From Shewanella colwelliana ATCC 39565 (GTDB lineage Bacteria > Pseudomonadota > Gammaproteobacteria > Enterobacterales > Shewanellaceae), in NCBI RefSeq assembly GCF_000518705.1, contig NZ_JAEC01000007.1, positions 162,473 through 226,472 on the forward strand: DNA of 64,000 bases. Reading direction: 5' to 3'. Made by a program: the position numbers and the translations under genes. Every line of letters begins with the position of its first letter. Position 1 is the first letter of the stretch. The notes beneath the pieces are model-generated. The model had not been told where the DNA came from, made no database searches, and saw only the letters and a program-made list of their open reading frames with translations. Below are positions 1 through 9,623 of the stretch, one piece after another.

Positions 1-252
1 ACCTTTCGCGCTGCCGTCACTGCGTTGGATAAACGGTTTGAGCTTTACTTCGAAACCAATATGTTTCAGTGCGTCCTGAAACTTGAGCTGCCCATCGTCA
101 CCTCGATGAATGGCATAGGCATAGGCTTTATCTATCTCTCCCTCATAACCTAAGTGTTGCCATAGTTTTCGGTAGTTGAATTGGCGACCATAGGCTTCTT
201 TACAGGTGTAGTAGATGTTTTGGACATCGACAAAGATGGCGAGTTTTTTCAC
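1..252 (-). CDS. NYN-domain (LabA/DUF88-type) protein, 3' end outside window
   Basis: The reverse strand reads in frame from a GTG at 252 to the window edge, so the gene is cut off at its 3' end. The first residues (VKKLAIFVDVQNIYYTCKEA) match the opening strand of NYN domains, a PIN-like RNase fold in which the early Asp of the FVDVQN motif helps bind a metal. The lines that follow (AYAIHRGDD...) also suit the family. No ATG lies nearby in frame, and a weak AAGG precedes the GTG. RNA cleavage is inferred from the family only. Confidence 0.7.
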   Translation of the reverse strand, partial: MKKLAIFVDVQNIYYTCKEAYGRQFNYRKLWQHLGYEGEIDKAYAYAIHRGDDGQLKFQDALKHIGFEVKLKPFIQRSDGSAKG

Positions 253-581
253 TTGAACCTTAAGGGTTAATGAGGAGGCTCAAAAACCATACCTGAGTGT
301 TTGCCGACTGTGAAGTATCTTATGGTCATTGCCTGTGTTATCACTTCGTTGCATTTCGACACTCGACCAGTAAAATAGCTTTGCTATCAGTGCTTGATAA
401 AGCCAAGTAATCGCATTTATGGCGCTGATTTTTTTAGCAAACATAGCTGGGCGTAAGTGTAAATTGTCAATAAAGACATATTGTTAATAATGCATTGCTT
501 TACGTAGGTGCATTGAAACTAATTCAGTAGATCACCTATTTCAGTTGATCGGTATAACAACAATAATAGCCGGAGTCATCA
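253..581. other. Intergenic region with a candidate promoter
   Basis: No convincing ORF lies in these 329 bases between two divergent genes. A possible plus-strand promoter is TTGTCA at 464-469 and AATAAT at 486-491, a 16-base spacer, about 90 bases before the sulfotransferase start. The stretch is AT-rich on its right half. Confidence 0.35.
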
Positions 582-2171
582 TTGAGTAGAGAAGTACGTA
601 ACTTAGAGGAAGCCAGAGCATTTTATTCTCAAGGCAAATATTCATCGGCAGGCATCTATGCGCGAAAGGTGGTGCGTAGGGCCCCTGACAACGGCGAGGC
701 GCTAGCCATTCTTGGGCATCTTGCCTTTAGAAGTCGAGATGTTGTCGAAGCAAAAAATCATTACTGCCAAGCCTTAGCTAACGGTTTTGAGAACGATGAG
801 GTATTGAATAATTTAGTGGTTTTGTCTGAAAACCGTGAAGATTATTTCACAGCTTATCAAACGCTTGCGCGGTTAGTCGCCAAAGCACCACAAGAGATAA
901 AACTGCAGTTTAGACTGGGCCTAAATGCAAGCCGCATTGGCAAGATGGATGAAGCAGAGCAAGCATTAAGTATAGCCTTGGCAGGGGGAGAGCAAACGGC
1001 ACAGGCATCGCTTAATTTAGGTCACGTATACAAAGCTAAAGGCAATACAGCTAAAGCCGCTCAGCTGTACCATGACTATATCGCCCTCGACCCACAAAAT
1101 CAGGCGACGGGCTATTGGAGTCTTGCCGATTTAAAAAATTATCGATTTACCGAGTCGGATGAACAGGCATTGACCACTAATGTCGCATCGGCGCAATTTT
1201 CTGCAGCGAGTCAGTCACTGTTTCACTTTGCGCTTAATCGAATTTATGAGCAGCATCAGGACTATGGCAAAGCGTTCGATGCCGCTAAACGCGCAAATCA
1301 ATTGATGCAGCCCTTGCGTCCGTTTAAAGTTCAGCCTTTTACCGATCTGGTTCAGCGCTTATTAGCAAGCAAACCATTGTCACCGATTCAAACAACCTCA
1401 CCACAAAAAAGCTTAATCCCCATTTTTATTGTTGGTATGCCGCGCTCTGGTACCACGCTGTCTGAGCAGATCCTGGCGAGCCATAGTTTGGTTGAAGCTA
1501 CCGATGAGCTGCCCTATATGGAACGTTTGGCACTTGAGCTAGAGATGGCAGGGGGCTATAGCAGGATGCTATCGCAACTACCGCCAGAGAAGATAGCTGC
1601 GATGCGTGCTAGCTATTTAGCGCAGGCCTCGCAATATTTGCCAAAAGAACAGCAAGCTAGCGCCCGTTATATTATCGATAAAAACCCTAATAACTTTATG
1701 CATATTGGCTTAATTAAGGTGCTGTTTCCTGAAGCCAAGATCATCAATGTCATCCGCGACGCGGCTGATAATGGCTTAGGGGTTTATAAGCAGCACTTTA
1801 GTCGCGGTCACGATTACTCATACAGCCTTGAGCATATTTGCCTGTACTGGCAAGCGTATTTACAGCTGATGAGTCATTGGCAAAACTGTTTCGCTGGGGA
1901 TATTTATCATCTTTGTTTTGAGAGCTTAGTGCATGATCCAGATGTGCAAATTCCAGCGATGCTTGATTATTGTGGTTTAGGCTTTGAAGAAAGTTGTCTG
2001 CGTTTTTATGAATCTACACGCACAGTGTTAACGCCGAGTGCTAGCCAAGTCAGGCGCCCAATGAATAAAAAGGCGATAGGGCAGAGTGAGCATTACCAGC
2101 CCTATATGGCCGATGAGTATCAAACACTTAAAGATATCACTGCCAAAGCACACCAACTTTTCCTTACTTAG
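582..2171 (+). CDS. TPR-repeat sulfotransferase
   Basis: The first ~200 residues are helical TPR-like repeats (for example the A-x-x-Y-x-Q-G-K pattern near residue 12 and similar units to about residue 175). The rest is a PAPS-dependent sulfotransferase domain: the 5'-phosphosulfate loop is at about residues 281-300 (FIVGMPRSGTTLSEQ) and the 3'-phosphate-binding strand at about 385 (INVIRDAADN). Such TPR-sulfotransferase fusions are common in marine proteobacteria; the acceptor is not known. The start is TTG at 582, chosen because CGGAG at 571-575 lies six bases before it. It converges on two genes, one also a sulfotransferase, across a shared hairpin. Function as a sulfotransferase is well supported; the substrate is not predictable. 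Confidence 0.88.
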   Translation: MSREVRNLEEARAFYSQGKYSSAGIYARKVVRRAPDNGEALAILGHLAFRSRDVVEAKNHYCQALANGFENDEVLNNLVVLSENREDYFTAYQTLARLVAKAPQEIKLQFRLGLNASRIGKMDEAEQALSIALAGGEQTAQASLNLGHVYKAKGNTAKAAQLYHDYIALDPQNQATGYWSLADLKNYRFTESDEQALTTNVASAQFSAASQSLFHFALNRIYEQHQDYGKAFDAAKRANQLMQPLRPFKVQPFTDLVQRLLASKPLSPIQTTSPQKSLIPIFIVGMPRSGTTLSEQILASHSLVEATDELPYMERLALELEMAGGYSRMLSQLPPEKIAAMRASYLAQASQYLPKEQQASARYIIDKNPNNFMHIGLIKVLFPEAKIINVIRDAADNGLGVYKQHFSRGHDYSYSLEHICLYWQAYLQLMSHWQNCFAGDIYHLCFESLVHDPDVQIPAMLDYCGLGFEESCLRFYESTRTVLTPSASQVRRPMNKKAIGQSEHYQPYMADEYQTLKDITAKAHQLFLT

Positions 2172-2186
2172 CTGTATTGATGGCTG

Positions 2187-2230
2187 GGCTGTACCTTATA
2201 CCGATTGGTATTAAGTACAGCCTCGTTTTT
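2187..2230. terminator. Terminator between convergent genes
   Basis: GGCTGTAC (2187-2194) pairs with GTACAGCC (2215-2222). An inner TATACC/GGTAT pair extends the stem. TCGTTTTTG follows on the plus strand. It sits between the stop codons at 2171 and 2235. Confidence 0.75.
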
Positions 2231-2234
2231 GTGG

Positions 2235-3344
2235 TCACACTAATTGCCCGTGACACTGTTTATATTTTTTGCCTGATCCACAAGGACATGGACTATTGCG
2301 AGTGAGCCCTGCGGGCAGTTGCTCAGTGGCAATATTCACAGCATTAGCTGCTTGGTTTGTTGGTGGCGCACTGTTTTTTGTTGCCTGCTGCTGAGCCAGC
2401 TCTGTGCTCATACAAGGTCCCATGATTAGGTGCACTAATATCTTCATTGCCGAGGTGAGCGAGTCAACCATGACCAGCGGCTCAAAAGGCGCTGCAGAGG
2501 ATAAGGTGTGTTGGCGTAGTTGGTGATAATGACTCCACCCCGCTCTGTCCTCACCAAATAATGACCAGAGCTCCTGCCAATCTAAGCTGAAATCTTCAAG
2601 CAATTGAATAAATGCTTTGCTGTTGTCGGCATTGTTACCTTGATAGCTGACAATTTGCTCTGTGAGTGTCTGGGTTAAGGCCGATACTTCACTCGGATGC
2701 ATGATGATGGGGAAGTTAACATGTTCGGTGCGGATAGTCGGTTGAGCACGGGTATCAAACATCAGGTGTTTTCGAGGCAGGTGGGTGCCTTCACCTAACA
2801 CTAATGACTGCTCGCGTATCATGCGCCAGAAACGGCTAGAGCCGATGGTGTCGATGACTAAATGTACTCGCATCTCGTTACTATCGTTAACTACTTTGTG
2901 ATATTTCCACGAGTCGAAGATCCAGCAGTCACCCTGTGCCATGTGTACCTGCTTATCGGCGCAATGGAAAATGACATCCTCGTTGGTGGTGATAGGTATA
3001 TGAATCCTGACTCGCTTATGCCAGTGGTAATTGATGTCACTATGCAGAGGTACTTCACAACCTGGGGCGAGGCGCATTAAGCGCGAGCGGCCGATAACTT
3101 CACCGAAGGAGGCAATGACCTGCTGAATGTATTGGCATTTATCGAGCGCTGGTGTTGGCTTCATCGGCCCTTTAAATTCATTATTAAAGGTACCATCTAC
3201 CGAGATTAAGGCTATCGCCGAGTTGCCTTTAAAGCTCTCGTGGTGAGCCACCCAATCAGTTTCATCAAATTGGGCTATCTCTGTCTGTAACTGCTCAATA
3301 TCAAAGGTCAGCGGTAACTGGTAAAACTCATGATCCAACTTCAT
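2235..3344 (-). CDS. Aspartyl/asparaginyl beta-hydroxylase-type dioxygenase with C-terminal SEC-C motif
   Basis: The N-terminal half is an AspH-type Fe(II)/2-oxoglutarate dioxygenase (PF05118-like). The metal ligands are readable as H101-x-D103 in CEVPLHSDINYHWH and H149 in SWKYHKVVND, with R159 as the likely 2-oxoglutarate-binding Arg. Residues 200-345 have no clear family. The last 20 residues form a SEC-C zinc motif with C353, C355, C364 and H365 (CPCGSGKKYKQCHG). The ATG at 3344 begins the recognisable fold. It lies 47 bases downstream of the next gene, a sulfotransferase with the same tail, so the two are probably co-transcribed. Hydroxylation of a peptide or small molecule is inferred from the family. 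Confidence 0.85.
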   Translation of the reverse strand: MKLDHEFYQLPLTFDIEQLQTEIAQFDETDWVAHHESFKGNSAIALISVDGTFNNEFKGPMKPTPALDKCQYIQQVIASFGEVIGRSRLMRLAPGCEVPLHSDINYHWHKRVRIHIPITTNEDVIFHCADKQVHMAQGDCWIFDSWKYHKVVNDSNEMRVHLVIDTIGSSRFWRMIREQSLVLGEGTHLPRKHLMFDTRAQPTIRTEHVNFPIIMHPSEVSALTQTLTEQIVSYQGNNADNSKAFIQLLEDFSLDWQELWSLFGEDRAGWSHYHQLRQHTLSSAAPFEPLVMVDSLTSAMKILVHLIMGPCMSTELAQQQATKNSAPPTNQAANAVNIATEQLPAGLTRNSPCPCGSGKKYKQCHGQLV

Positions 3345-3391
3345 TTAGGGTACCCGATTTGTTGCTATAGGTTTATTGGTCACAGCGCAGA

Positions 3392-4420
3392 TTAACTCAG
3401 TTTGCCATGACAATGCTTAAAGCGTTTTGTTGATCCACAAGGGCATGGTGCATTGCGTCCCACATCAGCGTAATTGGGGGAATTTAGCTCGGCACTTAGC
3501 TGACTGCGTGAGTCATCGACAGTTGGCGCTAATTCGGCAGGCCAATGTTCGCTCAGTGGTGTTTGCCCACTGCGAGTTAACCAGGTATTTATCTGTTTTA
3601 GCGTGCTTTGCATTTGTGGCCACATTGATTGTATCTCACCAAAGTTGCTAACCCATTTGTTAGGGGCTGGTTTTGATACGGTATAGCGTGAAAAGGGCAG
3701 TGGACCACGACATAAATCTTGCAGTGCATCATCGAATGGAATGTCACAAAATTGGGTTAATTTTGCAATCGCTGTTTGGGGGGATGCGATGAGTTCGTGA
3801 TAACTCATTAGCTGCCAACGTTCAGGGGCGAGTTTGGTCAATGATTGCATGATTGTTTCGTTGGCCTGTTGCCACTGAAACGTGGCAACAGATTCGAGTG
3901 GGGCACCTTTGAGCTTTTGCCACCCTTTTGGTAGCAAGAGTGACCAGTCACCATTCCAACCTGGCAGACCGGGATAGGTTCTAAAACGTTGACTGCGCCA
4001 GGCTTGCATAATACTGCTGACATTTTCCTTGGGATCTCTGACTAAAAAGATAAAACGTGCATCGGGAAAAACCTTGTTAAGAAAGTCGATACGTAAGCTG
4101 TTTTTTGGGGTTTTTTCTAGAAAGCGTATCGAGCCGACATCGGGTGTATAGGGTTCGCCCTGACTGTTTCGCAGCGCGGCCCGAAAGTCATCTTGTAGGA
4201 CATTGTTTAAGGGCTGGCTCCAATCAGATTCGTCCAGTGCGTTGGATTCAAATTGTTTATGGGTAATGTTTAGCTGGCGATGTTTTTCAATGACGCCATG
4301 GCTTTCACCACCTATGGTCCATAAGTGTTTACTTTTAGATAAAATTTCAAATAACAGCGTGCTACCAGAGCGCGGTGCTGACAAGATGATGATGGGTCTA
4401 TCGAAGCAGTTTGAGGTCAA
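3392..4420 (-). CDS. Sulfotransferase with C-terminal SEC-C motif
   Basis: The PAPS-binding loop is at residues 9-27 (PIIILSAPRSGSTLLFEIL), and a second sulfotransferase strand (ARFIFLVRDPKENVSS) binds the 3' phosphate. This places it in the Sulfotransfer_3-like group. The last 20 residues are a SEC-C motif with C326, C328, C337 and H338 (CPCGSTKRFKHCHG), nearly the same as in the downstream hydroxylase. There is no signal peptide or TPR part, unlike the plus-strand sulfotransferase at 582. It is the first gene of a likely two-gene minus-strand operon. The acceptor is unknown. Confidence 0.85.
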   Translation of the reverse strand: MTSNCFDRPIIILSAPRSGSTLLFEILSKSKHLWTIGGESHGVIEKHRQLNITHKQFESNALDESDWSQPLNNVLQDDFRAALRNSQGEPYTPDVGSIRFLEKTPKNSLRIDFLNKVFPDARFIFLVRDPKENVSSIMQAWRSQRFRTYPGLPGWNGDWSLLLPKGWQKLKGAPLESVATFQWQQANETIMQSLTKLAPERWQLMSYHELIASPQTAIAKLTQFCDIPFDDALQDLCRGPLPFSRYTVSKPAPNKWVSNFGEIQSMWPQMQSTLKQINTWLTRSGQTPLSEHWPAELAPTVDDSRSQLSAELNSPNYADVGRNAPCPCGSTKRFKHCHGKLS

Positions 4421-4502
4421 CGGAGATCACCTAATTTTGGGCGTTTTTTTATTGTTATTAGCGCCTACTTTAATGCTATTACAAAAAAACTCAACCAAGG
4501 TG

Positions 4503-4961
4503 TTACGATTTAGTTAACGTCTGTAGTTCATAACGCATTAATACCAGTTGCTTTCCCTGATTGATATAACCTTGATACAGCTGAGTTATCTCCGCTGGCA
4601 TAACACCATGCTCAACAAACCCATGTTGGGCGTAAAAGTGGGTGAGTTCAGGCAGTGAAAATAGAAAGCTCGGTGTGGTTTGAAGTGGTTTATCAATCGC
4701 TTGCATCAAGCTATGTCCAAGTCCTTGTTGGCGATAATCTGGGTGAACTAACATGCCTGTTAATAGCTGGTAAGGCCCTATAGGCCTCAGTCGAACGGCC
4801 GCTGTAATGGTGTCACTTGCCACACTTGGTTGTCGAAGTGTTGTTAACCGATAACCAACAGCGACTAGTTCTTTTTTAGTTAGTCGGGCATAGGGCATAA
4901 ATTGGCGATAAAACCGATACACCTCTGCACGTGAGTTTGGGTCTAACCAGGTGAGGATCAT
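4503..4961 (-). CDS. GNAT-family N-acetyltransferase
   Basis: The protein is 152 residues long, usual for a single GNAT domain. The acetyl-CoA-binding motif A is clear at about residues 92-107 (VHPDYRQQGLGHSLM, matching the Q/R-x-x-G-x-G/A pattern), and a later FYAQHGF element fits motif B. The ATG at 4961 is followed at once by the first strand of the fold. The gene stands alone, 82 bases upstream of the sulfotransferase on the same strand. The acceptor substrate cannot be predicted. Confidence 0.8.
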   Translation of the reverse strand: MILTWLDPNSRAEVYRFYRQFMPYARLTKKELVAVGYRLTTLRQPSVASDTITAAVRLRPIGPYQLLTGMLVHPDYRQQGLGHSLMQAIDKPLQTTPSFLFSLPELTHFYAQHGFVEHGVMPAEITQLYQGYINQGKQLVLMRYELQTLTKS

Positions 4962-5285
4962 AATGGCTTGGACTGTGGATATTATAGGCTAGGGTAGCAA
5001 AATTTGACGCAGGGCTAAATAGTTGTGGTGGCTCATTCATCCAAGAGGCTCAGCTTGATGTGATGGATTTGTTTGTCGCCTTATGTGTTGCGGTTATGTG
5101 TCGCTTCAGTCGCCTGGGGTTGCGTACTTGTTTGCTAATGGTAACAACTCATGTTTTGTTGCAATTTCAAAGTGATTTTTCAGTGTTGATTTGCGCTGCT
5201 TTACACAGCTTTACGCTATAAGCGGATTTTATTCTTTAAAATATCCCTCAACCAAATTATTGATTTGAATGGCTCAACCCTACCT
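4962..5285. other. Intergenic region upstream of efflux operon
   Basis: These 324 bases separate divergent genes and hold no ORF I can support. They probably carry promoters in both directions. A TATAAG at 5217-5222 could be a -10 element for the efflux operon, but no good -35 accompanies it. Confidence 0.3.
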
Positions 5286-6377
5286 ATGAAAAAGACTCTG
5301 TGTGTTACCGTACTGCTCATCGTGGTGCTTAGTTTATTGGCATACAGCCAGCTAGGTGAGGCGCGTAAATCCAGTGACAAACCCGTACCAGCTCGGGTTG
5401 TTCCCATCGTCAGTGGCCTTGTGTCAGCGCATCAGCTGTCACAACACATCTCGCTAATTGGCAAACTTGAGGCTTCTCGCTCAGTGCTTATTGCCGCAGA
5501 GGTTGCGGGTAAAATCAAACATATTGGCGTCGAGGCGAATCAAGCGATCAGCGCTAACCAGACGTTAGTGGTGATTAAAGACACTAAGTCTAAAGCGAAC
5601 GTGGCAGAAGCAAAGGCGTACCTGAGTGACGAGCAGCGTAAGCTGGCTGAATTTTCAAAACTAATTACTAAAAATGCCATTACCCAAACTGAAATTGATG
5701 CACAAAAAGCCAGTGTTGACATCGCTCAAGCACGTCTGCAAGCGGCACAAGCACAATTGGATTTTCATACCATTAAAGCCCCATTTGGCGGGACTGCAGG
5801 CTTAGTGGATTTTAGTTTAGGCAAGATGGTCAGTGCTGGCACTGAGCTGTTGAGTCTTGATGATCTGTCGTCGATGCGCCTCGACATTCAAGTCCCAGAA
5901 GTGTATCTCTCTCGTTTGACTATTGGCATGCAAGTCACCGCGACCAATCGTGCATGGCAAGGGGAGATCTTTACAGGCCAAGTGATCGCTATCGACCCTA
6001 GGATCAATCCAGAAACCTTAAATCTGAAGGTGCGCGTTAATTTTGATAACAGCGAGCATAAACTCAAGCCGGGCATGTTGATGTCGGCTAATGTGGGGTT
6101 TGCGCCAATCTCTGAGCCGGTCATTCCGGTGCAGGCCTTAGAATATTCTGGCACTAAACGCTTTGTTTATGTGATTGATGCAGACAACAGGGCGAAGCGT
6201 ACCGAGGTCAGTCTCGGTGCTCGTATTGGCGATGAGGTGTTGATTAGCCAAGGTGTAAAGGTTGGTGAGCGGATTGTGGTGCAAGGTCTAGTTAATATGC
6301 GTGATGGCCTGCAAGTGGACGATCTCTCTTCACAGCTTGCCGAGGGTGGTAAGGTCGATGAGAGAGGGCGCAGTTAA
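5286..6377 (+). CDS. RND efflux periplasmic adaptor (membrane fusion protein)
   Basis: An N-terminal signal anchor (MKKTLCVTVLLIVVLSLLAY) is followed by the first half of a biotinyl-lipoyl domain (AGKIKHIGVEANQAISANQT), a helical hairpin with Gln/Ala-rich coiled coil to about residue 160, the second lipoyl half (FHTIKAPFGGTAGLVDF) and beta-barrel segments. This is the standard order of HlyD/AcrA-type adaptors. I chose ATG 5286 because it opens the signal sequence; a TTG at 5265 would add seven residues. The stop overlaps the pump's start (TAATG at 6375-6379), so the two are translationally coupled. It should bridge the inner-membrane pump and an outer-membrane channel, which is not encoded here. 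Confidence 0.9.
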   Translation: MKKTLCVTVLLIVVLSLLAYSQLGEARKSSDKPVPARVVPIVSGLVSAHQLSQHISLIGKLEASRSVLIAAEVAGKIKHIGVEANQAISANQTLVVIKDTKSKANVAEAKAYLSDEQRKLAEFSKLITKNAITQTEIDAQKASVDIAQARLQAAQAQLDFHTIKAPFGGTAGLVDFSLGKMVSAGTELLSLDDLSSMRLDIQVPEVYLSRLTIGMQVTATNRAWQGEIFTGQVIAIDPRINPETLNLKVRVNFDNSEHKLKPGMLMSANVGFAPISEPVIPVQALEYSGTKRFVYVIDADNRAKRTEVSLGARIGDEVLISQGVKVGERIVVQGLVNMRDGLQVDDLSSQLAEGGKVDERGRS

Positions 6378-9300
6378 TGGTGTTGTCTGATATCTCGGTA
6401 AAACGTCCGGTAGTCGCCATCGTTTTAAGTTTGCTGTTATGTGTGTTCGGTGTGGTGTCATTTTCTAAGTTGGCCGTGCGTGAGATGCCCGACGTAGAGA
6501 GTCCTGTAGTCACTGTTATGACGACCTATGACGGCGCATCGGCAACCATTATGGAGAGCCAAATCACCACGGCATTGGAAGATGAACTTACAGGCATTAG
6601 TGGTATTGATGAGATCACCTCTGTGACCCGCAATGGTATGTCGCGTATTACAGTCACCTTTGATATGGATTGGGATCTCACCGAAGGAGTGAGTGATGTG
6701 CGCGACGCTGTAGCACGTGCCCAACGTCGTCTGCCCGATGAAGCAAATGATCCTATCGTATCGAAAGATAATGGCTCGGGAGAGCCTTCCGTTTATATCA
6801 ATTTAAGCTCGTCAACCATGGACAGAACTCAGTTAACTGACTATGCCCAACGCGTACTTGAAGACAGATTCAGCCTGATCACGGGCGTGAGTTCTGTCAA
6901 TATTTCGGGTGGCCTGTATAAGGTGATGTATGTGCAGCTTAAGCCTGAGTTGATGGCCGGTCGTAGCGTAACGACCGCCGATATCACAGCGGCATTGCGC
7001 AGCGAAAATGTCGAAACGCCAGGTGGTGAAGTGCGCAATGACACCACGGTCATGACAGTGCGTACCGCAAGGCTGTATCATCACCCCGAGGACTTTGATT
7101 ATTTAGTGGTCCGCACGGCCAGTGATGGCACGCCGATTTACCTTAAAGATGTTGCGTCGGTATTTATTGGTGCCGAAAATGAAAACTCTACCTTTAAAAG
7201 CGACGGGGTTCCCAATCTGAGCCTTGGGATTGTGGCGCAGTCAGATGCTAATCCTCTTGAAGTGGCTAAAAAAGTACACCTTGAGGTAGACCAGATCCAA
7301 AAATTCCTGCCCGAAGGAACTCAGCTGACTGTTGACTATGACTCGACAGTGTTTATTGATCGCTCTATCACCGAGGTCTACAACACCCTGTATATTACCG
7401 GGGCCTTAGTGGTGCTTGTGCTCTATATCTTTATCGGTCAGGGACGTGCCACATTGATCCCCGCCGTGACTGTACCAGTGTCGCTCATTTCAGCCTTTAT
7501 TGCGGCTAATTACTTTGGATTTTCGATTAACTTACTGACCTTGATGGCACTGATTTTGTCTATCGGTTTGGTGGTCGATGATGCCATTGTCGTGGTGGAG
7601 AATATTTTCCACCACATAGAGAAAGGCGAGTCCCCGCTGCTTGCTGCATACAAAGGTGCACAGGAGGTTGGCTTTGCCGTGGTTGCGACCACAGCTGTTT
7701 TGGTGATGGTATTCCTGCCTATCTCCTTTATGGATGGCATGGTGGGACGCCTATTTACCGAGTTTTCAGTGATGCTGGCAATGTCGGTGATCTTCTCATC
7801 TATTGTGGCGTTAACATTAACCCCGGTGTTGGGGAGCAAAATCCTTAAGGCAAATGTAAAACCTAATGGCTTTAATCGGATGATGGAGCGCATCTTTGCT
7901 CACCTAGAGATAACGTATCGCCGCGGCGTCGCCAACGCGGTCAAATATCGTATTGCAGCGCCATTTATTATTGTTGCCTGCGTAGTGGGCAGTGGTGTGT
8001 TACTGCAACAAGTACCTGCTCAACTTGCTCCTCAGGAAGATCGTGGTGTCATTTTTGCCTTCGTTAAAGGGGCTGAAGGGACTAGCTATAACCGCATGAC
8101 CGGCAATATGGATATCGTAGAGGCACGCTTAATGCCATTGCTTGGTCAAGGTGTGATTAAATCTTTTAGTATCCAAGCCCCCGCTTTTGGTGGACGAGCA
8201 GGGGATCAAACTGGCTTTGTCATCATGCAACTGGAAGATTGGCAAGACAGAGATATTAATGCCCAGCAGGCACTTGGTATTGTCGCCCAGGCGCTAAAAG
8301 GGATACCCGACGTGATGGTTCGTCCCATGTTGCCTGGCTTTAGGGGGCAGTCGAGCGAACCTGTGCAGTTTGTATTGGGCGGCTCAGATTACGATGAACT
8401 GTTTAAGTGGGCGCAAGTTCTACAAGAAGAGGCCCACCTTTCTCCCATGCTTGAGGGGGCCGATTTAGATTATGCTGAAACAACACCGGAACTGGTTGTC
8501 ACCGTCGACAGAGTGAGGGCTGCAGAGCTTGGGATTAGTGTGGCTGCGGTGTCTGAAACCCTAGAGGTGATGCTAGGTGGCCGCAGCGAAACCACCTTTA
8601 TCGAGCGCGGTGAAGAATATGATGTTTACCTGCGTGGTAATGAGAATAGTTTTAATAGTATGGCGGATCTCAGCCAGATCTATATGCGCGCCAATAATGG
8701 TGAGTTGGTCACCTTAGATGCCATTACCCAAATTGAAGAGGTGGCTTCGGCCCATAAACTGAGCCACACGAATAAGCAAAAATCGATCACCCTTAAAGCC
8801 AACTTAGGCGAAGGTTATACCTTAGGTGAGGCGCTGGACTTTCTTGATGCCAAAGCGATAGAGGTCTTACCCAGCGATATCTCTGTCAGTTACACTGGCG
8901 AGTCTAAAGATTTTAAAGAGAATCAAAGCAGTGTATTAGTGGTGTTTGGTTTGGCTTTGCTGGTGGCCTACCTGGTTTTGGCTGCGCAATTTGAAAGCTT
9001 TATCAATCCTATGGTGGTGATGTTTACTGTTCCCATGGGGGTTTTTGGTGGTTTCTTGGGGCTCTATTTGACGGGGCAAGGGCTGAATATCTACAGCCAG
9101 ATTGGGATGATCATGTTAATCGGCATGGTGACCAAGAATGGCATTCTAATTGTTGAGTTTGCCAACCAACTGCGCGACAAAGGCCTCGCTATTGAACAAG
9201 CTATTATCGATGCGTCGGCGAGACGTTTACGCCCAATTTTAATGACAGCCTTTACGACGTTAGTGGGAGCGGTGCCGTTGATCATGTCATCAGGTGCCGG

Positions 9301-9490
9301 CGCTGAGAGTCGCATTGCCGTGGGGACTGTGGTGTTTTTCGGTATGGCGTTTGCGACCTTAGTGACATTGTTTGTGATCCCAGCTATGTATCGTTTGATT
9401 TCGGGGCACACTCGCTCGCCAGGTTTTGTCGAAGCAGAGCTCGACAGAGCGATCGCGGCGCAAAAAGCGTTAATGAGCAAGGCGAGTTAA
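6377..9490 (+). CDS. RND multidrug efflux permease (AcrB/HAE1 family)
   Basis: At 1037 residues it has the normal length of an HAE1 pump. TM1 (IVLSLLLCVFGVVSF), the large first periplasmic loop, the central TM block with the proton-relay Asp pair near residues 399-400 (IGLVVDDAIVVVEN) and a second loop and TM block ending in the FxxxFVIPAMYRL segment are all in order. The start overlaps the adaptor stop. With the adaptor it forms a two-gene proton-driven efflux system; an outer-membrane partner such as TolC must come from elsewhere. Substrates cannot be told from sequence. Confidence 0.93.
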   Translation: MVLSDISVKRPVVAIVLSLLLCVFGVVSFSKLAVREMPDVESPVVTVMTTYDGASATIMESQITTALEDELTGISGIDEITSVTRNGMSRITVTFDMDWDLTEGVSDVRDAVARAQRRLPDEANDPIVSKDNGSGEPSVYINLSSSTMDRTQLTDYAQRVLEDRFSLITGVSSVNISGGLYKVMYVQLKPELMAGRSVTTADITAALRSENVETPGGEVRNDTTVMTVRTARLYHHPEDFDYLVVRTASDGTPIYLKDVASVFIGAENENSTFKSDGVPNLSLGIVAQSDANPLEVAKKVHLEVDQIQKFLPEGTQLTVDYDSTVFIDRSITEVYNTLYITGALVVLVLYIFIGQGRATLIPAVTVPVSLISAFIAANYFGFSINLLTLMALILSIGLVVDDAIVVVENIFHHIEKGESPLLAAYKGAQEVGFAVVATTAVLVMVFLPISFMDGMVGRLFTEFSVMLAMSVIFSSIVALTLTPVLGSKILKANVKPNGFNRMMERIFAHLEITYRRGVANAVKYRIAAPFIIVACVVGSGVLLQQVPAQLAPQEDRGVIFAFVKGAEGTSYNRMTGNMDIVEARLMPLLGQGVIKSFSIQAPAFGGRAGDQTGFVIMQLEDWQDRDINAQQALGIVAQALKGIPDVMVRPMLPGFRGQSSEPVQFVLGGSDYDELFKWAQVLQEEAHLSPMLEGADLDYAETTPELVVTVDRVRAAELGISVAAVSETLEVMLGGRSETTFIERGEEYDVYLRGNENSFNSMADLSQIYMRANNGELVTLDAITQIEEVASAHKLSHTNKQKSITLKANLGEGYTLGEALDFLDAKAIEVLPSDISVSYTGESKDFKENQSSVLVVFGLALLVAYLVLAAQFESFINPMVVMFTVPMGVFGGFLGLYLTGQGLNIYSQIGMIMLIGMVTKNGILIVEFANQLRDKGLAIEQAIIDASARRLRPILMTAFTTLVGAVPLIMSSGAGAESRIAVGTVVFFGMAFATLVTLFVIPAMYRLISGHTRSPGFVEAELDRAIAAQKALMSKAS

Positions 9491-9623
9491 TCGTTATGGT
9501 TCTTTATACCGGTTGACTCTTCTTGCTAATATTGATGAGCCTAGGTGATTACCGGGCTCAATGATTTGATTGGCAGCATTATGTAATGATTTACCTTTAG
9601 CATTTTGCTTTAGTACCCCATAA

